Positions 1 to 6,338 of a stretch of 7,405 nt of DNA are shown piece after piece. Made by a program: the position numbers and the translations under genes. The notes under the pieces were generated by a model. The model searched no databases, was not told the DNA's origin, and saw only the letters and a list, made by a program, of their open reading frames with translations. Source of the DNA: JAHEEL01 sp034660035 (GTDB taxonomy: Bacteria > Actinomycetota > Acidimicrobiia > Spongiisociales > UBA5794); NCBI GenBank assembly GCA_034660035.1, contig JAYEIJ010000185.1:1-7405 (forward strand), in the 5' to 3' direction. Position 1 is the first letter of the stretch; the number at the start of each line of letters is the position of its first letter.

Positions 1-930
1 CTCGGTGCGTTCCGCAACTGGGTCGCGCTCCAGGAGGATGACGCCTACGACGTCATCTACTGCATCGTCGACCTGCACGCGATGACCCTTCCGTATGACC
101 CCGCGGAGTTCAATCGTCGCCGTCTTGAGACGGCGAAGATGGTGCTCGCCCTAGGGATCGACCCGGATCGTTCCCTTCTGTACATGCAGAGCCAGGTACC
201 GCAGCACGCCGAACTTGCATGGATACTCGGCACGTTGACGCCGACGGGCGTTCTCAATCGCATGACGCAGTACAAGGACAAGGTCGACAAGGGGATCCCG
301 TCGAATCTGGGCCTCTACGCGTATCCGGTTCTGATGGCGGCCGACATCCTGCTGTTCCATGCCGACCTGGTCCCCGTCGGGGACGATCAGAAGCAGCACC
401 TCGAGATGTCCCGCGATCTTGCCGCCCGGTTCAACAACCGGTTCGGCGATGTCTTTCCCATCCCCGAGCCCCTGATTCCCAAGACTTCGGCTCGTGTCAT
501 GTCCCTGGCCGATCCGACGTCCAAGATGTCGAAGAGCGATCCGAATCCGAAGAACCGGATCGACCTGGATGACTCTCCGGATGTGATCCGCAAGAAGATC
601 AAGTCGGCGATGACGGACTCCGATCCGACCGTCCGCTACGACATCGAGCAGAAGCCGGGTATCTCTAACCTGTTGGAGATCATGTCGGCGACGACGGGTC
701 GATCGATCGACGACCTGTCCGACGAGTACGGGACCGGTGGCTACGGGCGCTTCAAAGAGGCCGTGGCCGAAGCGATCGTTGCGGAACTCGCACCGATCAG
801 GGCAGCGCTCACGACCCTCGATGACGGGGAAGTGGCGCGGATCCTCCAGAAGGGAGCGCTCGATGCCAGAACGCGCGCCGAACGCATCCAACAGGAAGCC
901 CGCGACGCGGTAGGCCTGGGAAGAATCTGA
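1..930 (+). CDS. trpS: Tryptophanyl-tRNA synthetase, 5'-truncated by window edge
   Basis: Cytoplasmic class I aminoacyl-tRNA synthetase that activates tryptophan with ATP and charges tRNA-Trp. The frame is open from base 1, so the gene starts outside the window; 309 residues are visible against about 330-340 usual for bacterial TrpS. Only some 20-30 N-terminal residues are missing, including the HIGH-like motif (TIGN in many TrpS). The first visible residues, LGAFRNWVALQ, match the segment just after that motif, followed by YCIVDLHAMT. Further family blocks are AADILLFHADLVPVG and GDDQKQHLEMSRDLAARFN in the Rossmann fold. The ATP-binding KMSKS loop is intact at visible residues 175-179 (bases 523-537), followed by DPN. 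The C-terminal helical anticodon-binding part follows, ending at a TGA. The ATG at 82 is internal, not the start. A heptamer repeat array begins two bases after the stop. The family call is very secure. Confidence 0.97.
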   Translation, partial: LGAFRNWVALQEDDAYDVIYCIVDLHAMTLPYDPAEFNRRRLETAKMVLALGIDPDRSLLYMQSQVPQHAELAWILGTLTPTGVLNRMTQYKDKVDKGIPSNLGLYAYPVLMAADILLFHADLVPVGDDQKQHLEMSRDLAARFNNRFGDVFPIPEPLIPKTSARVMSLADPTSKMSKSDPNPKNRIDLDDSPDVIRKKIKSAMTDSDPTVRYDIEQKPGISNLLEIMSATTGRSIDDLSDEYGTGGYGRFKEAVAEAIVAELAPIRAALTTLDDGEVARILQKGALDARTRAERIQQEARDAVGLGRI

Positions 931-931
931 G

Positions 932-966
932 CCACCAGCTGCCAGCCACCAGCCACCAGCTGCCAG
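932..966 (+). repeat. Heptamer tandem array, five units, consensus CYRCCAG
   Basis: Five consecutive 7-bp units start right after the trpS stop: CCACCAG, CTGCCAG, CCACCAG, CCACCAG, CTGCCAG. The array is inverted relative to the array at 1056-1083. Bases 937-960 match the reverse complement of 1062-1085 at 22 of 24 positions, so the two could pair around a spacer of about 100 bases. The units are read directly from the sequence; any function is unknown. Confidence 0.85.
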
Positions 967-1030
967 CACCGAGATGGAATCCGCGCAGCCTCGAGCATGG
1001 CACAGTTGCGCGTCGCATGGACGGTGGCTA

Positions 1031-1041
1031 GTTGTGACAAC
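1031..1041. other. Short perfect palindrome GTTGT-G-ACAAC
   Basis: An 11-bp palindrome with 5-bp arms and a one-base centre lies between the two heptamer arrays, about 95 bp upstream of the guaB3 start. It could be an operator half-site pair, but arms this short arise by chance and no known regulator is recognised. Confidence 0.25.
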
Positions 1042-1055
1042 CGGAGAGGGTCTTG

Positions 1056-1083
1056 CTGGAGGCTGGTAGCTGGTAGCTGGCAG
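1056..1083 (-). repeat. Heptamer tandem array, four units, opposite strand
   Basis: Read on the + strand the units are CTGGAGG, CTGGTAG, CTGGTAG, CTGGCAG. On the minus strand the last three become CTGCCAG, CTACCAG, CTACCAG, the same CYRCCAG family as the array at 932-966. This is therefore the facing partner of that array. It ends about 50 bp before the guaB3 start codon. Confidence 0.83.
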
Positions 1084-1095
1084 CTCTCCCGCTAC

Positions 1096-1101
1096 TAATC
1101 T
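1096..1101 (+). promoter_or_regulatory. Candidate -10 element (TAATCT) for guaB3-guaA
   Basis: TAATCT fits the TANNNT form of a primary-sigma -10 box and would give a leader of roughly 28 bases before the ATG at 1136. No convincing -35 hexamer lies 16-19 bp upstream; that stretch is the heptamer array. This is a weak call. Confidence 0.3.
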
Positions 1102-1120
1102 GACCCGAAACCACTGACAC

Positions 1121-1126
1121 GAAGGG
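1121..1126 (+). promoter_or_regulatory. Ribosome binding site for guaB3 (GAAGGG)
   Basis: A purine-rich GAAGGG sits nine bases before the ATG at 1136, at normal Shine-Dalgarno spacing. It supports this start, which also agrees with the usual GuaB3 N-terminus. Confidence 0.6.
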
Positions 1127-1135
1127 TCCTTTCCC

Positions 1136-2293
1136 ATGGAAATCGACATCGGCATCGCGAAATCTGGTCGCCGGGCATACGGGTTCGATGACATCGCCAT
1201 CGTCCCGTCGCGGCGGACCCGGGATCCCGAGGATGTCGATCTGAGATGGGAGATGGACGCCTTCACATTCGACCTGCCGCTTCTCGCTGCGGCGATGGAT
1301 TCGGCGGTCAGCCCGGCGACGGCGGTTGAGATCGCTCGACTGGGTGGTCTTGCGGTCTTGAACCTTGAGGGCCTGTGGACGAAGTACGAGGATCCGCTGG
1401 CGATCTACGACGAGATCTCGTCACTCCCGGACGATCAGGCGACGCGACGCATGCAGTCGCTCTACGCCGCGCCGATCGACCCGGACCTGATCACACAGCG
1501 CGTGAGGGAGATGAAGGACGCCGGGATCATCACCGCCGCGAGTCTGACCCCGCAACACGTCACGAAGTACATCGATGCGGCGAAAGCAGGCGGCCTGGAC
1601 ATCCTCGTGATCCAGGGCACCGTCGTCTCGGCGGAGCACGTATCGTCAAGAACCGAGCCGCTCGACCTCTTCCAGTTCATCCGGGACGTCGAGATGCCGG
1701 TCATCGTCGGCGGTGTTGCCTCGTACTCAGGATCGCTTCATCTCATGCGCACCGGGGCCGTTGCCGTCCTCGTCGGTGTTGGCCCGGGCGCGGCCTGTAC
1801 GACCCGGGGTGTGCTCGGAATCGGTGTTCCGCAGGCGACCGCGATCGCTGATGCAGCCGGGGCCCGGACGCGGTATCTCGAGGAGACGGGCCGCTACGTC
1901 CACGTCATCGCCGACGGCGGGATGCGCACCGGTGGTGATATCTCCAAGGCGATCGCCGTCGGGGCCGATGCGGTCATGCTCGGCTCCCCGTTCGCAGCCA
2001 CCGAAGAAGCACCGGGAAGCGGTGTGCACTGGGGGATGGCTACGTTCCATCCAACGCTGCCTCGCGGTTCGCGCGTGAGGGTCGGAACGATCGGGACGAT
2101 CGAAGAGTTGCTCCTTGGACCGGCTCACGAGAACGACGGCAAACGCAACCTGTTCGGCGCTCTCAGAACGTCGATGGCGACCACCGGGTACGCGAACCCG
2201 AAGGAGTTCCAGAAGGCCGAGGTGATGGTGGCCCCCGCTCTCCAGACCGAGGGGAAGCAACTCCAGCGGTCACAAGGCGTGGGGATGGGTTGA
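1136..2293 (+). CDS. guaB3: GuaB3-family IMP dehydrogenase-related protein (no CBS domains)
   Basis: A 385-residue IMPDH/GMP reductase-type TIM barrel. The family oxidises IMP to XMP with NAD or reduces GMP to IMP with NADPH; which applies here cannot be told from sequence. The N-terminus (GRRAYGFDDIAIVPSRRTRD, residues 11-30) and the MDS and NLEGLWTKYEDP blocks are typical of the actinobacterial GuaB3 group. The catalytic loop GVGPGAACTTRG carries the nucleophilic cysteine at residue 221. The phosphate-binding ADGGMRTGGDI (259-269) and MLGSPFAATEEAPG (281-294) follow. Only a short linker occupies the place where full IMPDH carries its two CBS domains. I do not see the YRGMGS-like segment typical of canonical IMPDH; instead there is the GuaB3-type tail ending VAPALQTEGKQLQRSQG. 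The ATG has a good ribosome site. The stop is one base from the guaA start, indicating an operon and likely translational coupling. The family call is secure, the exact reaction is not. Confidence 0.94.
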   Translation: MEIDIGIAKSGRRAYGFDDIAIVPSRRTRDPEDVDLRWEMDAFTFDLPLLAAAMDSAVSPATAVEIARLGGLAVLNLEGLWTKYEDPLAIYDEISSLPDDQATRRMQSLYAAPIDPDLITQRVREMKDAGIITAASLTPQHVTKYIDAAKAGGLDILVIQGTVVSAEHVSSRTEPLDLFQFIRDVEMPVIVGGVASYSGSLHLMRTGAVAVLVGVGPGAACTTRGVLGIGVPQATAIADAAGARTRYLEETGRYVHVIADGGMRTGGDISKAIAVGADAVMLGSPFAATEEAPGSGVHWGMATFHPTLPRGSRVRVGTIGTIEELLLGPAHENDGKRNLFGALRTSMATTGYANPKEFQKAEVMVAPALQTEGKQLQRSQGVGMG

Positions 2294-2294
2294 C

Positions 2295-3860
2295 GTGGCG
2301 ACAACTGCCACCGGACATGCCTCGGAGGGCGATGTCGATCGTGTTCTGGTGGTGGACTTCGGCGCCCAGTACGCTCAACTGATCGCCCGTCGGGTTCGGG
2401 AAGCGCACGTGTTCTCGGAGATCGTTCCGCGCGACATCACCGCCGACGAGGTAGCCGACAGGGCGCCGATCGGGATCATCCTGTCCGGCGGCCCCGCCTC
2501 CGTGCACGAAGTCGGGGCATACGGAATCGACGAAGGGATCTTCGATCTCGGGATTCCGGTGCTCGGCATCTGCTACGGACATCAGGTTCTGGCGAACGGT
2601 TTGGGCGGTACCGTCGAGCGAAACGACGTCGCGGAATATGGACCTGCGAACCTTGCCGTCACTGCCGATGGCGTTCTCTTCGCGGGTCTTCCCGTCGAAC
2701 AACCCGTTTGGATGAGTCACAAGGACGCGGTCACCGCTCCGCCTCCCGGCTTCGTCGTGACGGCGTCGACCGACGACTCTCCGGTGGCAGCGATGGAGGA
2801 CGCCGGTCGCGGTCTCTACGGCGTGCAATTTCACCCGGAGGTAGCCCACACGCCGAGAGGACAGGAGATCCTCAAGCACTTCCTCTACGAGGCGTGCCAA
2901 GCCCGTCCGACATGGACGCATGTCGGGATCATCGAGCAGTCCGTCACCGTCATCCGGGAGGAAGTCGGTAACGACACAGTGATCTGTGGTCTATCGGGCG
3001 GGGTCGATTCCTCGGTTGCCGCGGCGCTGGTCCACAAGGCGATCGGTGACCAACTTGTCTGCGTATTCGTTGACCACGGTCTGTTGCGCAAGGGAGAGGC
3101 CGAGCAGGTTGAAGAGACGTTCCGGCGCGCCTTCAACATGAACCTGATCCACGTGAAGGCCGAGGACCGGTTCCTCGATGCGCTCGAAGGGGTCGCCGAC
3201 CCGGAACGGAAGCGCAAGATCATCGGTGAAACGTTCATCCGGGTATTCGAAGAAGTGGCGGCCGACGTCTCGGACGCACGGTATCTGGTGCAGGGAACCC
3301 TGTATCCCGACGTGATCGAGTCCGGGACCAAGGATGCAGCGAAGATCAAGAGCCATCACAATGTCGGCGGACTTCCCGACGACATGACGCTCTCGCTGAT
3401 CGAGCCGTTGCGGGACCTCTTCAAAGACGAGGTCCGCTCCGTTGGCGAGGAGCTCGGCCTTCCGGAAGAGATCGTCTGGCGTCAACCGTTCCCGGGACCC
3501 GGGCTTGCGGTGCGGATCATCGGGGACATCACCAGGGAACGACTGGACATTCTTCGCGAAGCCGACGCGATCCTTCTGGATGAGATCCACAAGGCCGGCC
3601 TCCACCGGGAACTGTGGCAGACGTTCGGCGTGCTTCCGGCGATTCGCACGGTCGGCGTCCAGGGCGACGCCCGGACGTACGCCTACCCGTTGATCGTACG
3701 CGCTGTGACGTCCGATGATGCGATGACCGCGGATTGGGCTCGACTGCCGTACGACGTGCTGGCGGCGATCTCGTCACGGGTGATCAACGAGGTTCCGGGG
3801 ATCAACCGCGTCGCATACGACGTCTCCTCGAAACCCCCCGCCACGATCGAGTGGGAGTGA
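2295..3860 (+). CDS. guaA: GMP synthase (glutamine-hydrolysing)
   Basis: Cytoplasmic enzyme that converts XMP to GMP using ATP and ammonia released from glutamine. It has 521 residues, close to the usual 510-525, and is complete. The N-terminal class I glutamine amidotransferase domain (about 16-200) has oxyanion-loop SGGP, nucleophile Cys93 in GICYGHQ, and His180 and Glu182 in QFHPE. The ATP-pyrophosphatase domain follows, with P-loop SGGVDS at 234-239, LVQGTLYPDVIES (331-343) and KSHHNVGGLP (352-361). The C-terminal dimerisation domain has RQPFPGPGLAVRI (396-408) and ends KPPATIEWE. The GTG start at 2295 lies one base after the guaB3 TGA, with a G-rich stretch just before it. It leaves about 15 hydrophilic residues before VLVVDFGAQYAQLIARRVRE. 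No better in-frame start is seen. Pairing with guaB3 places both at the IMP-XMP-GMP steps. Confidence 0.97.
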   Translation: MATTATGHASEGDVDRVLVVDFGAQYAQLIARRVREAHVFSEIVPRDITADEVADRAPIGIILSGGPASVHEVGAYGIDEGIFDLGIPVLGICYGHQVLANGLGGTVERNDVAEYGPANLAVTADGVLFAGLPVEQPVWMSHKDAVTAPPPGFVVTASTDDSPVAAMEDAGRGLYGVQFHPEVAHTPRGQEILKHFLYEACQARPTWTHVGIIEQSVTVIREEVGNDTVICGLSGGVDSSVAAALVHKAIGDQLVCVFVDHGLLRKGEAEQVEETFRRAFNMNLIHVKAEDRFLDALEGVADPERKRKIIGETFIRVFEEVAADVSDARYLVQGTLYPDVIESGTKDAAKIKSHHNVGGLPDDMTLSLIEPLRDLFKDEVRSVGEELGLPEEIVWRQPFPGPGLAVRIIGDITRERLDILREADAILLDEIHKAGLHRELWQTFGVLPAIRTVGVQGDARTYAYPLIVRAVTSDDAMTADWARLPYDVLAAISSRVINEVPGINRVAYDVSSKPPATIEWE

Positions 3861-3865
3861 ACAAT

Positions 3866-3893
3866 CTGACAGCCCACAGCTGACAGCAAACAG
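3866..3893 (+). repeat. Heptamer tandem array, four units, consensus NNNACAG
   Basis: Units are CTGACAG, CCCACAG, CTGACAG, CAAACAG, starting five bases after the guaA stop. The last four bases ACAG are constant. The array faces the CTGTTGT array at 3904 across a 10-base spacer. As RNA, the 28 bases could pair with the first four downstream units at 22 of 28 positions if G-U pairs are counted, giving a long imperfect hairpin at the 3' end of the guaA transcript. Confidence 0.8.
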
Positions 3894-3903
3894 CCCGAGC
3901 ATT

Positions 3904-3954
3904 CTGTTGTCTGTTGTCTGTTGTCTGTTGTCTGTTGTCTGTTGTCTGTTGTCT
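3904..3954 (-). repeat. Perfect heptamer tandem repeat (CTGTTGT)x7
   Basis: Seven identical contiguous copies of CTGTTGT plus two bases of an eighth, written on the + strand. On the minus strand the unit is ACAACAG, sharing the ACAG end of the array at 3866-3893. The perfect identity contrasts with the degenerate partner array and suggests recent expansion by slippage. It lies immediately upstream of the candidate pcrA promoter. The reading frame of pcrA is open back through this repeat, but that extension (MSVVCCLLSVV...) is repeat translation, not real protein. Confidence 0.95.
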
Positions 3955-3986
3955 CATTCCCGTGTAGCTCCGTTACGGGGTCCCGG

Positions 3987-3992
3987 TACAAT
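3987..3992 (+). promoter_or_regulatory. Candidate -10 box (TACAAT) giving a leaderless pcrA transcript
   Basis: TACAAT ends nine bases before the ATG at 4002. Transcription starting the usual 6-8 bases downstream would leave a leader of only a few bases or none. There is no Shine-Dalgarno sequence before this ATG; the intervening bases are CGCGCCCCC. This arrangement is common for leaderless genes in actinobacteria. The -35 position (about 3964-3969, GTAGCT) is poor. Confidence 0.5.
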
Positions 3993-4001
3993 CGCGCCCC
4001 C

Positions 4002-6182
4002 ATGCCCGATTCTCCTCTTCTTGCAGGTCTGAACCCGTCGCAGCGCCACGCCGTTGCGGCGACCGAGGGACCTGTTCTGGTGGTGGCAGGCGCCGGGTCC
4101 GGCAAGACCCGGGTCCTCACCCATCGCATCGCCCACCTGATCCGCGATCTCGGCGTCTCGCCGTACTCGATCCTGGCGATCACGTTCACGAACAAGGCCG
4201 CAAGCGAGATGAAGGAGCGAGTGGAGAGCCTCGTTGGCGCGGTCGCCGATGGCATGTGGGTGTCGACGTTCCACAGCGCGTGTGTCCGCATTCTCCGCAG
4301 AGAGGTTGGGCGTCTGGGGTACCGCTCATCGTTCTCGATCTACGACGATGCCGACTCGGTGCGACTGGTCACGATGTGCGTTCGCGATCTCGATCTCGAT
4401 CCGAAACAGTTCCCGCCCAAGGCCATTCGGGCTGCCATCTCGAACGCCAAGAACGAACTCATCGACTACGAGACGTTCTCCGACGGTGGAGAAGGGTTCT
4501 ACCACGAGAAGGCCTCCGACATATACCGGCTGTATCAACAGCGCCTGGTCGAGGCATCGGCTGTTGATTTCGACGACATTCTGATGCTCACAGTTGAGAT
4601 CTTCCAGGCGTTCCCCGATGTCCTGGAGTCCTGGCAACAGAGGTTCCAGTATCTGATGGTCGATGAGTACCAGGACACGAACCATGCCCAATACATGCTC
4701 GTCAAGTTGCTCGCAGCGAAACACCGCAACGTGTTCGTCGTCGGCGACTCCGACCAGTCGGTCTATGCGTTCCGGGGCGCCGACATGCGCAACATCCTGG
4801 ATTTCGAGAAGGACTACGACGACGCGACGGTGATCCTGCTTGAGCAGAACTACCGGTCGACCCAGACGATCCTCGATGCCGCCAACGCCGTGATCTCGAA
4901 CAACGACTCCCGGAAACCGAAACGCCTCTGGACCGATGAAGGGGAGGGCGAGCGGATCGTCACTCACGAGGCGCAAGACGAACAGGCCGAGGCTGCGTTC
5001 ATCGCTAAGAGGGTTCGGGATCTCGAAGACAGAGGTGTGGCTCTCTCCGATATCGCCGTCTTCTACCGCACCAACGCTCAGAGTCGCGTGATCGAAGAAG
5101 TGTTCGTTCGCTACGGCGTCCCCTATCAGGTCGTCGGCGGTCTGAAGTACTACGACCGGCGCGAGGTCAAGGACGCACTCGCCTACTTGCGCAGCATCGT
5201 GAACCCGGACGACCAGGTGGCGTTGAAGAGAATCATCAACATGCCGAAGCGGGCGATCGGGAATACGAGCGTTGCACACGTCGACCGTTTCGCCGAATCC
5301 GAGGGGATCGGCTTCTTCGAGGCGCTTCGCCGGGTCGATGAGAATTCACGCCTGACGGCCCGAGCCCAACGGTCGATCGCCGAGTTCGTGGCTCTCATGG
5401 ATCACCTCGGCGAGCGAGCCGAAGACGGGCCGGCCGCGGCGATCGAGGCCGTGCTCGACGAGACCGGATATCTCGACATGGTTCGAGCGGATCGAACGAT
5501 CGAGTCGATGGGTCGGGAAGAGAACTTGAAGGAGCTCGCGTCGGCACTTGCCGAGTTCGAAGAACTCGGCCCGGAGTCGATGGGACCCGCAGAGTGGGCC
5601 GAACTCGACGCCATGACCAAGCTCGGACTCTTCCTCGAAGCGATCAGCCTTGTCGCCGACATCGACTCGTATGAGGATCGAGATCTGGTGACCCTCATGA
5701 CGCTCCACAACGCGAAGGGGCTGGAGTTTCCCGTCGTGTTCATCACCGGCATGGAGGATGGTGTCTTTCCCCACTTCCGGTCACTTGGGAACCCGACCGA
5801 ACTCGAAGAGGAGCGTCGCCTTTGCTACGTCGGGATCACGAGAGCCGAGCAGCGGCTCTTTCTCACCAGGGCGTGGAATCGGAACCTCTGGGGACAGTCG
5901 CAGTACAACGGCCCGAGCCGGTTCCTCGGAGAGATCCCCGGGCATCTGACGACGAGTGTGAAGCGGAAGATCGGATCAACGCGAACGACGCTCCAGCAAC
6001 CCCGCGCCACCGGGAACGGTATCGAAATCTCGACGGGCGACCGCGTCCGGCATGCCCACTGGGGTGACGGCATCGTCGCTGAGGTGATCGGGCGCGGTGA
6101 GGCCGCCGAGGCGATTGTGGCCTTCGAAGGCAAAGGCGAAAAGCGCTTGCTGCTGGCGTGGGCCCCGCTCGAGAAGGCTTGA
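4002..6182 (+). CDS. pcrA: ATP-dependent DNA helicase, PcrA/UvrD family (SF1A)
   Basis: A 3'-5' DNA helicase/translocase used in nucleotide excision repair, replication restart and removal of stalled RNA polymerase; it acts on the nucleoid. It has 726 residues and is complete, near the usual 720-780. All SF1A motifs are present in order: Q-motif LNPSQRHAV (10-18), Walker A GAGSGKT (30-36), Ia ITFTNKAASEMKERV, Ib STFHSACVRILR, II DEYQD (221-225), III VVGDSDQSVYAFRGAD, IV EQNYRST (281-287), V TLHNAKGLEF (567-576), VI YVGITRAEQR (about 609-618). The last 50 residues (GDRVRHAHWGDGIVAEVIG...) form the Tudor-like C-terminal domain of PcrA/UvrD that contacts RNA polymerase. The ATG at 4002 is chosen because the upstream in-frame extension is translated repeat and homologues begin just before the Q-motif. 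The open frame reaches back to a TTG at 3921, which is rejected. UvrD1 is an equally valid name. Confidence 0.96.
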   Translation: MPDSPLLAGLNPSQRHAVAATEGPVLVVAGAGSGKTRVLTHRIAHLIRDLGVSPYSILAITFTNKAASEMKERVESLVGAVADGMWVSTFHSACVRILRREVGRLGYRSSFSIYDDADSVRLVTMCVRDLDLDPKQFPPKAIRAAISNAKNELIDYETFSDGGEGFYHEKASDIYRLYQQRLVEASAVDFDDILMLTVEIFQAFPDVLESWQQRFQYLMVDEYQDTNHAQYMLVKLLAAKHRNVFVVGDSDQSVYAFRGADMRNILDFEKDYDDATVILLEQNYRSTQTILDAANAVISNNDSRKPKRLWTDEGEGERIVTHEAQDEQAEAAFIAKRVRDLEDRGVALSDIAVFYRTNAQSRVIEEVFVRYGVPYQVVGGLKYYDRREVKDALAYLRSIVNPDDQVALKRIINMPKRAIGNTSVAHVDRFAESEGIGFFEALRRVDENSRLTARAQRSIAEFVALMDHLGERAEDGPAAAIEAVLDETGYLDMVRADRTIESMGREENLKELASALAEFEELGPESMGPAEWAELDAMTKLGLFLEAISLVADIDSYEDRDLVTLMTLHNAKGLEFPVVFITGMEDGVFPHFRSLGNPTELEEERRLCYVGITRAEQRLFLTRAWNRNLWGQSQYNGPSRFLGEIPGHLTTSVKRKIGSTRTTLQQPRATGNGIEISTGDRVRHAHWGDGIVAEVIGRGEAAEAIVAFEGKGEKRLLLAWAPLEKA

Positions 6183-6184
6183 GG

Positions 6185-6201
6185 ATCCGGCTTCGCCGGA
6201 T
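6185..6201 (+). terminator. Hairpin directly after the pcrA stop
   Basis: ATCCGGC and GCCGGAT form a perfect 7-bp GC-rich stem around a three-base TTC loop, starting three bases after the pcrA stop codon. There is no following T-run, so it is not a classic intrinsic terminator. It may be a non-canonical terminator or a 3'-end stabiliser. Confidence 0.45.
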
Positions 6202-6236
6202 GTAGTCGGTAGTCCGTAGTCCGTATCCCGTATCGG
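6202..6236 (+). repeat. Heptamer tandem array, five units (GTAGTCC-like)
   Basis: Units are GTAGTCG, GTAGTCC, GTAGTCC, GTATCCC, GTATCGG, starting directly after the pcrA hairpin. Two further, unlike 7-base units (TCGGTTG, TCGGTGA) continue to 6250. The array faces the CTAC-type array at 6299-6338. Confidence 0.82.
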
Positions 6237-6276
6237 TCGGTTGTCGGTGAGGAGTCCCTCTTCTTGCTCTTAGTTC

Positions 6277-6291
6277 AGAGCTCGAAGCTCT
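6277..6291. other. Small hairpin between convergent genes
   Basis: AGAGCT and AGCTCT form a perfect 6-bp stem around CGA, midway between the two repeat arrays. It could fold in transcripts from either strand and so assist termination of both convergent genes, but it lacks a T-tract on either side. Confidence 0.3.
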
Positions 6292-6298
6292 TCCTCCG

Positions 6299-6338
6299 CT
6301 ACTCGGCTACTCGGCTACTGATCTACTGATCTACTCGT
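6299..6338 (-). repeat. Octamer tandem array, five units (CTACTCGG/CTACTGAT)
   Basis: On the + strand the units are CTACTCGG twice, CTACTGAT twice, then CTACTCGT. The period here is 8, not 7. On the minus strand each unit ends AGTAG, echoing the GTAG of the facing array at 6202-6236. The last 16 bases overlap the 3' end of the HNH gene and supply its stop codon. Confidence 0.88.

Noticed and set aside
932..1083. CRISPR-like array from repeated units
   Set aside because: Units are 7 bp, contiguous and without unique spacers; no cas genes are present.
151..1266. Long minus-strand open frame of 371 codons across trpS and the gap
   Set aside because: It is a GC-rich shadow of trpS, passes through the repeat arrays and has no recognisable domain.
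3959..3979. CCCGT/ACGGG inverted repeat upstream of pcrA as an operator
   Set aside because: The arms are only 5 bp around an 11-base loop; this is too weak to separate from chance in GC-rich DNA.
3921..4001. In-frame N-terminal extension of pcrA starting at a TTG inside the CTGTTGT repeat
   Set aside because: The peptide is low-complexity translation of the heptamer plus promoter DNA; the family begins just before LNPSQRHAV, matching the ATG at 4002.
4662..4676. DEYQD in place of the textbook DExD/H box
   Set aside because: DExQD is the normal motif II form in the PcrA/UvrD family, so nothing is unusual.
4326..5279. Minus-strand open frame of 317 codons inside pcrA
   Set aside because: It is a shadow on the opposite strand of intact helicase motifs, with no family resemblance.
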